Below are positions 11,038-22,576 of a stretch of DNA of 64,000 nt, piece after piece. Below the pieces are notes generated by a model. That model had not been told where the DNA came from. It was given only the letters and a program-made list of their open reading frames with translations, and searched no databases. The stretch lies in NCBI RefSeq assembly GCF_029962835.1, contig NC_080578.1, positions 103,891,759-103,955,758 on the forward strand, given 5' to 3'. Source of the DNA: Magnolia sinica. Its lineage: Eukaryota; Streptophyta; Magnoliopsida; Magnoliales; Magnoliaceae. Positions within the stretch are counted from its first letter, which is position 1; each line of letters begins with the position of its first letter. A program made the translations under genes and the position numbers.

Positions 11038-14000
11038 CTAGGTGGCCTCAGCCTCTGGCTCCTTGGAATCAGCGGCACCTTCTTCAAATCCCGAGAGATC
11101 AAGGTCGGGAAAAGATTCCTTCATCACCTTGATACAAGTTGTGTATCCGCTCTGATATAAGTGATCCCTCTCTTCCTCAAACTCTTGGGATTCGAGAAAG
11201 GCCTGTACAACCTGATCCTTAGCCTCCTTGGCCTCTATAGCCTGGTCGATGGCCTTCTGAATGGCCACCTCAACCTCACCCTTGGTCCGAGCCAACTTAT
11301 CCGCGCAAGAGGCATGAGCCTGGCGGGCTCGCCGACTCTCTTCTTGAGCCTCTGTCAGTAGCGTGGCCACACGAGCACACTCGGCTTTAGCATCATCAGT
11401 GGCCTTCCTAGTGACTCCCAACTTGCCTGTCAGAACATGTTGAGGGTCAAATATTGCATAGTAGACCCCATTTATTACTTGGATTTACGAACATGGCACT
11501 GCTTAGCGGCTCAATTTAATCGTGTTTGTGATGCAAGGTGTATTTACGAGCTTGGACTGAAAAAGGGAGCTTAAAGCATGGATTTAACGCTCTGATGACA
11601 CTAAAGGCAAGGGACGGACTCTAGGGGACCAAGATCGACGGAATTACACGCCAGGGATCCGTGAAAATCGAGAAACTGAAGCTCAAGCGGCCTGAAAGTC
11701 AGCCAGAATGCAAGATCACTGGGTTTCCATCATCTGTTCGGCTCGAGACTTCATACAGGGCCTGAAGACCATAAATTAACCGTACACTTCAAATTTTAGC
11801 CTTTGGATCCCTAGGGAAGTGGCCCAACGAATAAATCAGGCCATAAATCTCTGATTCGGGCCCATTTGATCACTGGATATGCTTCCAACTTGGGCTCGAC
11901 CAGTGAAATTATCTGGAAGAATGGATGGATGGAGTGGATTGCTCGAAACATCATGGTGGGACCCATTTACATGGGATGAGTGTGCATAGCACACGTGCAC
12001 TGGAGGTGCACTGAACGCAAAGTCGGGTCAAACCGGCTTTGACCCGCACCGTCCGACTTTCCTACACAGAGAAGGAAAATCTCTGTTTCCGTCCGTAACA
12101 GGGCGTTCGCTGATGATGTAGTGGCCCACCATCATCATCCTTTTGAGTGATCCGAGCCGTCCATCGTGTGAAGGCCACGATTTAATCCGAATATTTATTA
12201 CTTTGATGTGTCTACGCATGCATCCAGGCTCACACCTACAAGGAATACACCACTACGTCGATTGACGGTGTGGCCCATTCGAACCACGGTTTCTCTCCAA
12301 ACTCGGGATCGTGATCAAGGTCGGATGCAGAGGCTCTTATATTGGATTTTCCTCTCCATAAGACCAGTTTAAGTGGACCCCACCATGCATCAGTGCAGGC
12401 CCTGTTACGGACGTCCGTAAAAACTGAACGCAGCCCGGCCTTCTCGGGCTGTTGTGTGATCTCGGTCAGCGTCGGATTGGTAATCCGGACCGTCCATGAG
12501 ATTCATTTGGCCCCTATCATCACGGCCTAGGTGGAGAAATTTCACAATACAATTTGAGATCAGTTTCGATCGTTTAAACGTCGGATGAACGGCGGCGAGA
12601 AAAGTCAGGCGGACCATATCAAAATCACTCCAAAACCAGTCATTCCCACCCGAAATCTCACCAAGAAGCTAATGGATGGAGTGGATTTTTCTCACCGACG
12701 CTGAACAGGGACCCACCAAGCATCACAGCGTAAGCTGTTTGCACAGGCCGTGTGACGTGATGGCCCACCAGAATGGCCCATTCGACCGATCTGGACCGTT
12801 CATATGAAAGCCAAGGAAGATTCAACCAGTGCCACATTGCCAAAATCCAAGGACATGAGCGGTATGTCCCATAATTTTTGTCGAAACACAAGTCAGTTTA
12901 CGTGCGTTTCTGCTACGAAAGAGGTTGCGCACGCTGCCTGCGTAAACGGGACTGGCGCATTCTCCAGCGACCGTCTGGAGGACTGATAAAAGGGAGGGGG
13001 CTTGGCTTGGAAAAAAGGAGGCTGGAGGTGAGCAGAGAAAGGAAGGATTTAACGATTGCAAGGGAGAGAGAGAGAAAGAGAAGATACAGAGTATTTTCTT
13101 GAAAGTTTCAATTTATTTATTTATGTTTATTTGAGAGATCAAGCCCAATCATGTTGGGCTAAACCTCTTAGCTAGGGCTAAGAGGTGAAGCTTGTAGCGT
13201 GATGGGAGAACTTGATGCATGTACCTTTTGTTTAGATTGAAGAGATTTTTTATTTAACTTTATTATGGGAATATTTGTAGTTTTTAATGGCCTGTTGTGA
13301 CTGAAATTACAATGGGTTTGCAATGGCTGTGAGTATTTCTTTTTCCTTATTTTGATTATGGCGTTAGGAAGCCCTGTTGTTCGCCATCGCCTCCTGGGCA
13401 TGGTTGGATGGCGATACCCTTCCTAACCTTCATAATCATCTGATTGGTTGGTAATTAGTGTAATTCTGTTGTTGACTTTGTCTCCTGGGCATGGTTTGGT
13501 GATGGAATCCATTCTAATTCAAATACCTTTCATCCCTTTAAAGTTATATCAGAGGAAGTTCAGTTTAAGTTCCATGATTTTGAAGCAGGCATAAAGATCT
13601 CCCTGATCTCCACAAGTGGATCCTCTGAATCCCTAGTTTTCTTCCTCTAAATTCATTGAGTTTTAGCTTAGTAGTTCACTATTATTCCTCAAAAAATCAT
13701 TCGATTTAGATTTCATCTTAATCTGGTTCTCCTTCTACTTAGTTTCAGATAATGTACAGGTATCAGTCCCTTGGGATTCGACCTCGGTCTCACCGAGTTT
13801 ATTACTACATCACAACCCTATACTTGGGGAGTGAACAGAACACCAATTCGAGTCAAGGCAATCTCAGCTTTTGCTTCTGCTTCAGCTGACTGCTTCTGGC
13901 CGCAGTCAGGTCCGAGCAGGCCTTAACCAGACAAGGGACCAACTGTAAAAGAAGAACGCGAAGCAAGACTGAGTCACCAACACGAGATATCATAAATAGA

Positions 14001-15301
14001 AGGGAGATCGTAAATATTACCTCAAAGAGTATCTTCGCTGCATGGCCAAGAGTTTGTACCAAAGGGGCATTGTAAAGACTAGCAAAGTCTCTCTCACTCC
14101 CATGGGCAATGGCCCAAGGGCTCATTCCCAACACAACCCGTTGGAAAGGCGAAGGCTCCTGTTGAGTCGTCCCCCCTCCTGAGGGCTCCCCTCTCTGCTC
14201 ATCTCTCGGCTCCGGGCCTCGCTCCGTAATGGTCACCGGCTCAGGGGCCACTTGGGGCTCGGCAGAAACTAAGTTCGCCTCTTCCGCCCTTTCTTCTGGG
14301 TCAAAAGGAATGACGATGGTCAGAACGGCCGGGGCAGATGACTCTTTAGCCTTTGGAGCCGTCTTCGACTTCTTTGAAGGCTGAGGCTCCGACAGAAGCA
14401 CCGACTTCGGTGGAGCTTTCATCTTGGATGCTGGTTTCAGAAGAGGTCGAGCTTCAGCCGTTTCCCTGCGACCGCACACCCAGAACCACCTCTCTCTCCA
14501 GTGCTTATTAGAGGTAAGAGGGTCGGTTATTAAAGAGCCACCCTTGTTCCGCCAAGCACTCAAAAAGTACCAGCCAGGCTGCTAAGGGTTTGGCCGTACT
14601 TGGTACAGATAAAGAAACTTATCAATGGTCAGTGGGGGCTGCTCTGCCTCAGCCCATAGCATTGAACATCCGAACAAGTTCCTCCACCAATTCGAAATTA
14701 TCTACCTAGGAGCAATTCAGAGTTGGAAAAGAAAATCTTGAGCAATGGGTTGAAGGGGCAGACGCAAGCCACATTGTATGACAACTTGAAAAATTGTGAC
14801 CATCCCAGAAGGAGAATGGTCGGGTAATTCGCTCGGAAGAGGAAGACGAAGAATTACTGAGTCAGGGATGTGGTATCTGACTTGAATTTTGTCCAAGTCT
14901 GCCTCGATCAAAACTGAGGGGATCGGACCCCTCTGCTCGTCTCCAGCCTCCCCTCCCTCGGCTTCCTCTTCTTCCACATCTGCCGACTCAATGGCACATG
15001 TCGATCTCCTAAGAGGAACCGATTCAGTGGTTTCCTCGAACTCTTCATCCTCTTCTTCCAATTCATCCCTAGGAAAATGGGGGTTAGGTCTACCAGGGGC
15101 AGTCACTGGACACGCCCCTTCGCCAGAAGGACCTGCCGAAACAGGACACTCAACTGAAGTTCCAGACACTCTTTCAGAGTACTGGAAGGCCTCATTAGCG
15201 CCTATCGCCATCTCTGTCAGCAATGAGGGTGATTCCAAGAAATTTCAGAGATGTCTCGTTTCATCCTCATCACTGGAAATCCCCTCCTGGGGACTTGAAG
15301 A
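11038..15301 (-). pseudogene. Antisense ORF of the Tat element, interrupted and decayed
   Basis: Read on the minus strand, the N-terminal piece (15301 to about 14717) is acidic and proline/serine-rich and ends in a block RYHIPDSVILRLPLPSEL. This resembles the proteins usually annotated as 'putative plant transposon protein'. The reading then continues through stops into 14563-13853, a basic stretch rich in K, A and P. After the nested solo LTR it resumes at 11421-11038 with an A/E/K/R-rich likely coiled coil (DDAKAECARVATLLTEAQEE) and ends at a TAG codon at 11038. The stretch 14020-13943 has GTAATA at its start and TTTTACAG at its end, so it is a likely 78-bp intron. The function of these antisense proteins is unknown. 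Confidence 0.75.
11438..13837 (+). mobile_element. 2.4-kb solo LTR nested in the Tat element
   Basis: The insertion begins TGTTGAGGGTC and ends GGGGAGTGAACA, giving perfect TGTT/AACA ends. It is flanked by the target duplication GAACA at 11433-11437 and 13838-13842. There is no internal protein-coding region, only a TATA-like GATAAAAGGG near 12986 and a 3' part with CCTTGGGATTCGACCTCGG (near 13768), a phrase common at the 3' end of long plant LTRs. A truncated reverse copy of its first roughly 600 bp lies at 22577-23198. A short non-autonomous element with these ends is the alternative to a solo LTR. Confidence 0.85.
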
Positions 15302-15805
15302 ATACATTGCCATTAAAAAATGAAAAGGAAAGGGAGGGAAAGGACTCACCGGAGAGGCAAAAAGTGTATAGTTGGAGAAGTAAAAAAGGAAAAGGAGGAC
15401 GAAAACAATGGAGAAAATGGCAAGATGCGAGGACAGGAAGAAGAGAAGGAAAGCAAACAAGAATTGAAGGAGCGGACGCGCGGAAATGGGAAATGAATCC
15501 CGCTCCTCCCTTTTATAGCCCTGTCACATAACAGAGGCAATTAAGGAGGAGTCGAATCAACACCTGCTTTGACTCCCCCGCCCGATGCGTGGCGCACGCC
15601 GACTGAGATAAGTAACGCCCTCGCCACGTGTCCGACACTCATAAGCGGACAAAACAGTCTAACGGTTGTCCACTCGTGCGACCTCGAGTGACAAACCGAC
15701 GTACGTTTAGAATGACATGAGAAACATTAAATGCTCCATCATAACCTCGGTCTCCATTGCACACCGACTTAAAAGCTCATTACTCCTTAGTATTGACATG
15801 GCTAA
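15302..15805. other. Spacer upstream of the antisense ORF
   Basis: On the minus strand this is the 5' side of the antisense ORF and may hold its promoter. The plus-strand open frame at 15223-15531 is a shadow with no family resemblance. No other gene is visible. Confidence 0.5.
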
Positions 15806-15826
15806 CACAAGGAGTAGGGGGCTTAC
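15806..15826 (+). other. Polypurine tract of the Tat element
   Basis: ACAAGGAGTAGGGGGC lies immediately 5' of the 3' LTR, the position where plus-strand DNA synthesis is primed. Confidence 0.75.
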
Positions 15827-16616
15827 TATTGGAGAAAAAATATGACAAGTCCAAAGACCCGGTTATGGAATGGACCAACTCTACTGACACTGCCTAAGAA
15901 TCCAAGGCTCCAGGCGTGACCGAGGCAAAACAAAGCCTAAAGGAGAGACTTAGCTTGAATTTGTAAGAAATGAATCTCGACAGAGAGTAAAAGAGTCATG
16001 AGCCATAGGCGAGATACATAAGATGCATGAAGTTGCATCGGCTAACGAGGCAACAACGTTTAAAGAGGCCGATTAAGGCCCTAAAGCTAAAAGCCACCTG
16101 ACCAACTATAAAACCGACCCATATGAGGCCAGTTACAGTGTCGGCTATCAAATTAAGGAAGAACGTCGGTCATCGGCCAATTCTGTTCCATCCGACAGAA
16201 GGCAAAAAGCACACAACCCTTATAGTCGGCCGAGACTCAGTTATTAGCTGAGTCGGTTGTAGCCGAGCTAAGTAAGGAAGAGACGGTGTAAATGCAAATA
16301 CTGTCCGAAAAATCTTGTAAAAGGATTCCTGACCACGAATATCTCGGGATTGGGCAGAATCCATAAATAGATTATAACCAAATCAAATCTCCTGAAAACG
16401 GGAAAGAGAATCCCTGCACGCCAGGACCTCCCACTCATATAAAAGGACTCTCTAAGATTAAAAATACGCAGAAATTACCTCTAAAAAGACCTTCTTCTCA
16501 TCCCACTTACTGACTTAAGCATCGGAGGTTCCCTGGCTTTAGCCAGGGTCCCCTTTACATCTTCCTTGTGCAGGTGACGGACGAGGAAGGAGGTGTATCA
16601 AAAATCTGCATTAACA
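15827..16616 (+). repeat. 3' LTR of the Tat element
   Basis: Starts TATTGGAG (TG mutated to TA) and ends GCATTAACA, followed directly by the target duplication AAGGT. It retains ATATAAAAGGACTC near 16438, missing from the 5' LTR, so this is the more complete promoter of the pair. Confidence 0.9.
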
Positions 16617-16781
16617 AAGGTAAAGCTAAAAAGAGAAGAAACAGCCAGGAAACAAATGAAAATAACACCAAATGAAAAAAAAAGGGGCCTCAGATATGGA
16701 TCTGAGGATGCAAAATGCTTGGCTTTGGTAGAAAGTTCCTTTGCCCAAAGTTAGGTGGTGCCATCAATCATGCAATAATAA

Positions 16782-17720
16782 TAGGAAGCGAATTGGATGG
16801 TGTGGCCGTGTTGTGTGAAGGGACGCGGTGATGTTGGACCCACTATGATGTATGTGTTGTATCCACACCATCCATCCATTTGGAGAGATCATTTTACGGC
16901 ATGAGACTAAGAATGAGTTAGATCCAAATCTGGAGTGGACCCACCACAGAAAACAGTGGGAAGAGTGACGCCCACCGTTGATACCTTCTTAAGGTCTGCT
17001 ATTATGTTTATCTAAGATCCAATGTACGTGTTCATAAGTTAAGATAGACATGAAAGAAGGGAGCTAGATCGAAAACTTTTGTGTGCCTTAGAAATTTTTA
17101 ACGGTGGGCGTCACTCTCTCCATTGTTTTCTGTGGTGGGGTCCACTCAAGCTTTGGATCTGACTCATTCTTTGGATAATGCATGCCCTAAATTGATTTTT
17201 TCCAAATGAATGGACGGTGTGGATACAACACATACATCATGGTGGGTCTCATAGAACTTGGTGACATCACTTCATTAGGGAGTCCCGGTACTCAACCTGT
17301 CATCAAATACCAAAAATTATTTATATCAAAAGCTTAAGTAAACCACACTAAAAATAGCAGTGGGACAATGATTCTCAACATTAAAGCATACATATGGCCC
17401 ATTAAACCGTCTATTTTTATCCAATCTGTTCATAAGGTCACACAGGTACATGGATGAGGATGAAGAGGAAAAACAAATATTATATGGATTCAAAACTTCT
17501 ATGACCCAAAAGGGTTTTAATTGTATACCTTCAATCTCCCATGGCTTTTTGCAGTGTGGTCCACTTGATCTTTGAATTTGTCTTATTTTTTGGTTTAATA
17601 ATTAAGACAAGCTCACCAAATGAAAGGACAGTTACATACCTCATGATGGGACTCAGGGATCGAACTTGGTGACACTGGCATGTTCGGTGGTGTTTAGTAC
17701 ACCCCCCAATCCGCTTCCTA
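16782..17720. mobile_element. Foldback MITE with nested palindromic arms
   Basis: The ends TAGGAAGCGAATTGG (16782) and CCAATCCGCTTCCTA (to 17720) are inverted repeats with one mismatch. The flanks AATAATAA and AAAAATAA could be an 8-bp target duplication. Inside, GACCCACTATGATGTATGTG at about 16835 is the reverse complement, with few changes, of CACATACATCATGGTGGGTC at about 17230. The inverted similarity continues inward through CCATCCATTTGG and CACCACAGAAAACA, giving a long hairpin of roughly 16830-17260. It has no coding capacity. Confidence 0.75.
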
Positions 17721-17834
17721 AAAAATAAGCCAGATCTATGCCCTTAAATGAATTGAAAAAACGTACGAATAATGCGAATTTATCACAAACATCACAATGA
17801 GCACCACCTAACTTCCCAGCCATTCAGAAGCAAT

Positions 17835-17911
17835 CAGCCTCCTAGATCTTCTTCATTTTTGGATTCTTCACAGAAAATCAACCTCCTAGATCCACTTCAT
17901 TTTTGTATTCT
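17835..17911. repeat. Short tandem duplication, period 44 bp
   Basis: CCTCCTAGATC followed by CTTCATTTTTGGATTCT occurs at 17838 and again at 17882, immediately beside the copia LTR end. Confidence 0.7.
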
Positions 17912-18532
17912 ATTGGGGATTTGTGCTGCGAAATCACACAAATGTAGACCTAGTATAGCAATTCAATGACAACAAGCAATCACAAGAGAACACAGATTTA
18001 ATGTGTAAAACCCTTGTGGGAAAAAACCATGGCACAAAGTGACAGAAATCCACTACGAAAAGAAATTATAAAGAGAGATGACTTACCCGATTCGAACAAC
18101 CTCGAATCTCACCCTTGCTACACCCTTTGATAACCTTAGAACCCTTTTAGAAACCCTTAGAAAATCTTTAGGAAGCCTTAGAATACTTTATAATAGCCCT
18201 AGGGACCCCTATTTATAGTTTAGGAAACTCCACTTACGCACTTCCTTTAGAAAAGTCCGGAAACTGCCTCAAATTTACGCAGACCGGTTGAGCAGTCCAG
18301 ACACCAAAAAACACAGCTTGCTAGACTTCGAGTCGAGTGGGCCTCAACTGGTCAAGTGGACCCTCGACTAGTCGAGCCAGGGCCTCGACCAGTCGAGCGT
18401 TCCAAAAGATAGAAGACATCTTTTTCTGACAACAATATCTACCATGTCTTCAATTTTCAACCGTGTAGTTCCTTGACCTCTTCTCTTATCTCTGCATTAT
18501 ATCATAACTTCAATCAACGCTTATCATGTACA
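17909..18532 (-). repeat. Putative LTR of the Tork-like copia remnant
   Basis: On the minus strand this region follows the last copia codons, starts TGTACATGATAAGC and ends CAAATCCCCAATA. It carries AACCCTTGTGGGAAAAAACC and a block with two CTCGAC..GTCGAG palindromes (18340-18402), both common in plant copia LTRs. The partner LTR is missing, so the boundaries rest on the position after pol and the near TG/CA ends. Confidence 0.55.
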
Positions 18533-18544
18533 CTTCATCATTCT

Positions 18545-19955
18545 TTTACGTCATCGCCAAACCCAGAGAAGTTACAAAAAGCTTAAACTTCTTTGTAGGA
18601 ATGACCTTGGTGAGCATGTCTGCTGGATTCATGCTGGTGTGAATATTTTTTAATGTTATGCCTCCTTCCTTACGCACCTGTCAGATAAAGTGGTGACGAA
18701 TATCAATGTGTTTAGTACGTGAGTGATAAACAGAATTTTTAGCCAAATTGATAACGCTCTCACTATCACAGTTAACCGGCACAACCTCCTGCTGAAGTCT
18801 CAATTGATTTATCATGCCTCTGAGCTAAACATCTTCTTTAAACGCTTTCGTCACTGCTATATATTCTGCTTCAGTAGTAGAAAGAGCCACCACTAACTGA
18901 AGTTTCGACATCTGGCTGATTGCTCCACTGTTAGTAAAACGAGTATCCTGAAGTAGACTTCCTAAAATCCACACTACCTGTGTAGTTGGAATCCACATAC
19001 CCTACTAACTTCGTCCATGTCTTCTCAAAAGTTAAGTAGTCTTTCGTACCTCGAATGTATCGAAGTAGCCATTTCACTGCTTCCTAATGTTGCTTGCAGG
19101 GGTTTGACATGTATCTGTTCATAATACCGACTGCCTGTGAAATATCTGGTATTGTACAAACCATAGCATACATTGTTCTGAGGAAAGCTTGAAGTGAGCC
19201 ACATGGGGAACGCTCATCGGCTTTGCTTGGTCCATCTCATACTTGATCAACACCTTTTCAAGGTATTCTGTCTGTGATAACCAAAGCCTACTCTTCTTCA
19301 TGTCTCTATAAATATCTATGCCGAGAACCTTCTTTATAGCCCCTAGATCTTTCATCTCGAATGTCCCTGATAACTGAGTCTTTAGTATGTTGATTTCAGA
19401 TATATCATGACAGGCGATCAACATATCATCAACATACAATACTAGGATAATGAATTTTCCATAACTCAGTGTCTTATAATAGACACGGTGATCATATTCA
19501 CTTCGAGTAAATTTCTGACTCAACATGAAAGAATCAAATTTCTTATACCACTGTCTAGGCGACTGTTTTAGGCTGTATAACGACCTCATTAACCTACAAA
19601 CTTTTTTCTCTGCCCCTTTAACTTCGTATCCCTCTAGTTGCTTCATGTAGATCTGCTCTTCTAATTCCCCGTGCAGGAATGTAGTCTTGACATCCATCTA
19701 TTCCAGCTCGAGATTGTATTGGACAACCAATGCCAACACGAATTTGATATATACCTACTTAACCACCGGTGTAAATATCTCTGTGAAATTAATTCCTTCT
19801 CTCTGAGCATAACCATTCGCTACCAACCTTGCTTTGTATCTATCCTGTTTCCTTTTTAATAACCACTTGCATCTGATCGCTTTTCGGCTCACTGGAAGCT
19901 CTACTAGCTCTCATGTGTGATTTTTGTGCAACAAGTCCATCTCATCGTCCATATA
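18545..19955 (-). pseudogene. pol: Ty1/copia (Tork-like) RT-RNase H remnant
   Basis: The best frame is 19697-19119, with DVKTTFLHGELEEQIYM, SLYSLKQSPRQWYKKFD and an intact catalytic box LYVDDMLIA near 19430. Upstream the frame continues through stops to 19955 ([31 protein letters not shown]). Downstream the RNase H part shows [21 protein letters not shown] and the terminal ADMLTK motif near 18600. Gag, protease and integrase are absent, so the copy is a 3' fragment. The combination AKPMSVPHVAHFKLS points to the Tork/Tnt1 group. Confidence 0.9.
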
Positions 19956-19981
19956 TAGGACTACAAAAGTTTTGGATCAAG

Positions 19982-20042
<61 letters not shown>

Positions 20043-22576
20043 CCTTCATCCAAGTCTATATGGCCTAATCAACAGGTTATATGTCAAATAACCATTATAG
20101 TGGGCTCTAGAAGGTTTTTAATGGTGAACATTCAATCACTACTGTTTTCTCATAGTGTGGTCCACCACCTAAGATTTAGGTCTACCTCATTTTTTAGATC
20201 AAACCGTAAAATTATCTTTCAAAAAGGATGGACGACATGGATAAAACACATACATCATGGTGGGATCCACATAGCACCGACCACTAGCCACCAGGCTGGT
20301 GGCAATGTCACTAGCCAAACCGCATCCACAAAATAGGTGTGTGGGGCCCATAGTGATGTGATGTTTTAATCCCACCTAATTTGTACATCATGTGCGACAC
20401 CCCACATTGTTGGAAGCTACGTGGGCCAACAAACTGATATTGTTTCTAGCTATTTCCGTTCAACTCTCTCATGACTTACTCGGCCTTTAATTAGACGAAG
20501 AGCTCACAATTTATAAACTTGCAAGTAGGACTTCAAATTCGGACGTAAAATAAAATGAAATAAAAGATAACACTTTCAATACTATATTGCTGATACAATA
20601 GATAATAAAATGAAATAAAAGATAACACTTTCATAACAGTACTGATACAATAATACACAACATTAAATACTATATTGCTACAATAAAAACACTATGCATT
20701 TTCATGTTCCACAGTCTACATGGCAGGACACACACACACACACAAGGGATGGCCACAATCACATTTTCATGCGCCTAAACTTTCACTTTACCTTCCCAAC
20801 GCTAGAACCATGAAACATTAACAGATTTAGCATAATGGAATAAACATTAGCAAGACTTTCTCTATTTTTTTACTAACATCATCCTTGTATTTATTTGTTT
20901 TCAAGAAGCCTATAATGCATTTAATTTGGGCTGTTAAATATGTTTATAATTTGGACTCTCTCTATTAAATGTCCGTTAATCCTATAAATTAGGATTTGCA
21001 GTATGGACGAGCCAGGTCAGGTCATAGGAAAGGGAGAGGGAGGTTGGACAGAGATCTAGCGAAGGCGAAGGAGCCCAACTCTCCTTACCCAATTCCTCTT
21101 TATCTCAAATATTCCTATTGGGTGCTCGGAATCTGATCTAAGAGCTCCATTCTCCAGTTGATCTTTGGATATGATTTTTTTTTTTTTTTTTTTATAATGC
21201 TCCGAAATGATCTCGAAATATGGATGAATGTTGTGGATATAATAAATACATAACTATGGGGCCATGTAACTTTGATCTCTTTTGAACCGTTTGTACAACT
21301 CGGAGTTTGAGGAGCATCAGCGCCCGTCTTTGAGCACCAGCCAATCCGCTTCCACAAGGAAAGGAGGGGGTATTTTGGTCCGGTGAAAAGCTCTCCGTAC
21401 AGCAGGGGCTTATTCTTGGAAGATAAGAATAAGTGGGCTTAAAAAGTTTCGTGGGCCATAAGTGGGTCGTACAGTAGGAAAAAAACTCAATCTTATGGGG
21501 TGATGATAGCGGTTTTATTTCATGGCTGATATGGGTGGAAATCAAGCACTTTTGCCTAATTTCCATAGTACATCCAAACATGGTAGTCTTATGGTTTTTG
21601 GAGTTTTGGAACTGCCAAGGTCATATAAGTACAAACATCGCCTATTTCCACACCCTTGAATGCCCACTCTCAGGATCCGTAGGTGTTTCCGATTCCACCT
21701 CCCAATCACAAAATGCATGCAATTCATTTCAAACCCTCCAAACTGTGGAATATGTATAGGGCATAGCTTAAACACCACACTGGTTCAACAGTCGAGATCC
21801 TTTGATCAAGGGCCGCCAAATGAATGGTTAGAAGGAAAATGTTGAAAAGTCACAATCAATGAGCAACATTTCCACCTATTTGACAGTTATGATTATCTTA
21901 TGAGTGTAATTTTGGGTTATGCTAAATGCATATGGTGGATGCCTCATAATATATGTGATGGTAGCTGGAGAAAACGATCCCAGTGAATGTAAGAGCTGGC
22001 TCCTGATGCAGAACAGGGACAATGTAATTCTAGGTGATTACAAACTGAACAAAAGGAGAAAGCTACCAGGATTCTTTCAGAAAATCTTCCCAAATCCCAA
22101 CATACAAGTAGGAAATAGCTTTTTTTAAAAAGCTAGAAAATGATATTACTGTTAGAAAAACTTCAAAGAGGGCATTGTAGCTCTAAAAAAAAGAAGAAGA
22201 AGAAGAAGAAGAAGAAGAAGAGTAATACTTATATTTTGCTCGGGTGTCGTGTTTTGGGAAGTTCTGCAAAAATTCTGTCACATTTTCTTCTTTTATTCAG
22301 TTTCCAATTTCCTAGAATCAAATCTTTCCTATGCTGTGTCAGCTTCGAAGGATGGTCTGCCTTCCTCATTGTGGATTGAATTCAACTACCTCATTGCAAT
22401 TAGATCAACCAACAGGGTTTCTTCCCCTTTGCATTTGCATCTTCTGTTTGATAAAGTGATTCACTTAACTACAAATGCTGAGGTGATAAAACTCTCTCAT
22501 GCATACTGCATGGGGATGCACATCACTGGCCGATAGCTTATGGTAACCTTCAAAAAAAAAAAAAAAAAAAAAGAAG
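19809..22576. repeat. Segmental duplication unit A
   Basis: This unit matches 23199-26088 nearly base for base, at an offset of about 3390 initially. It contains the 5' end of the copia fragment, an AT microsatellite, half of a foldback element (20041-20345), a MITE piece on the reverse strand (21177-21352), and a stretch (21900-22540) with open frames shared by both copies. One frame reads VAGENDPSECKSWLLMQ and another ASKDGLPSSLWIE. I do not recognise these and the frames are short, so they may be remnants of a gene or chance. Confidence 0.88.
19982..20040. repeat. (AT)n microsatellite
   Basis: About 29 uninterrupted AT units following GATCAAGCTG. The same site carries a longer AT run in unit B. 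Confidence 0.97.

Larger units (their letters stand above)
4271..16621 (+). mobile_element. Complete, decayed Tat-lineage Ty3 LTR retrotransposon
   Basis: The element is bounded by a 5-bp target duplication AAGGT (4271-4275 and 16617-16621), which proves that both LTRs belong to one insertion. The order is LTR, primer-binding region, gag, protease, reverse transcriptase, RNase H, a second RNase H of the host-like type, integrase, an antisense ORF, a polypurine tract and LTR. Dual RNase H plus an antisense ORF before the 3' LTR is characteristic of the Tat group (Grande/Retand-like). Most frames carry stops or frameshifts, so it cannot be autonomous. A 2.4-kb solo LTR (11438-13837) is nested in the antisense ORF; without it the element would be near 9.9 kb. 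Confidence 0.93.

Noticed and set aside
14889..15531. Plus-strand serine-rich and lysine-rich frames
   Set aside because: They are shadows of the antisense ORF and its leader in the Tat element.
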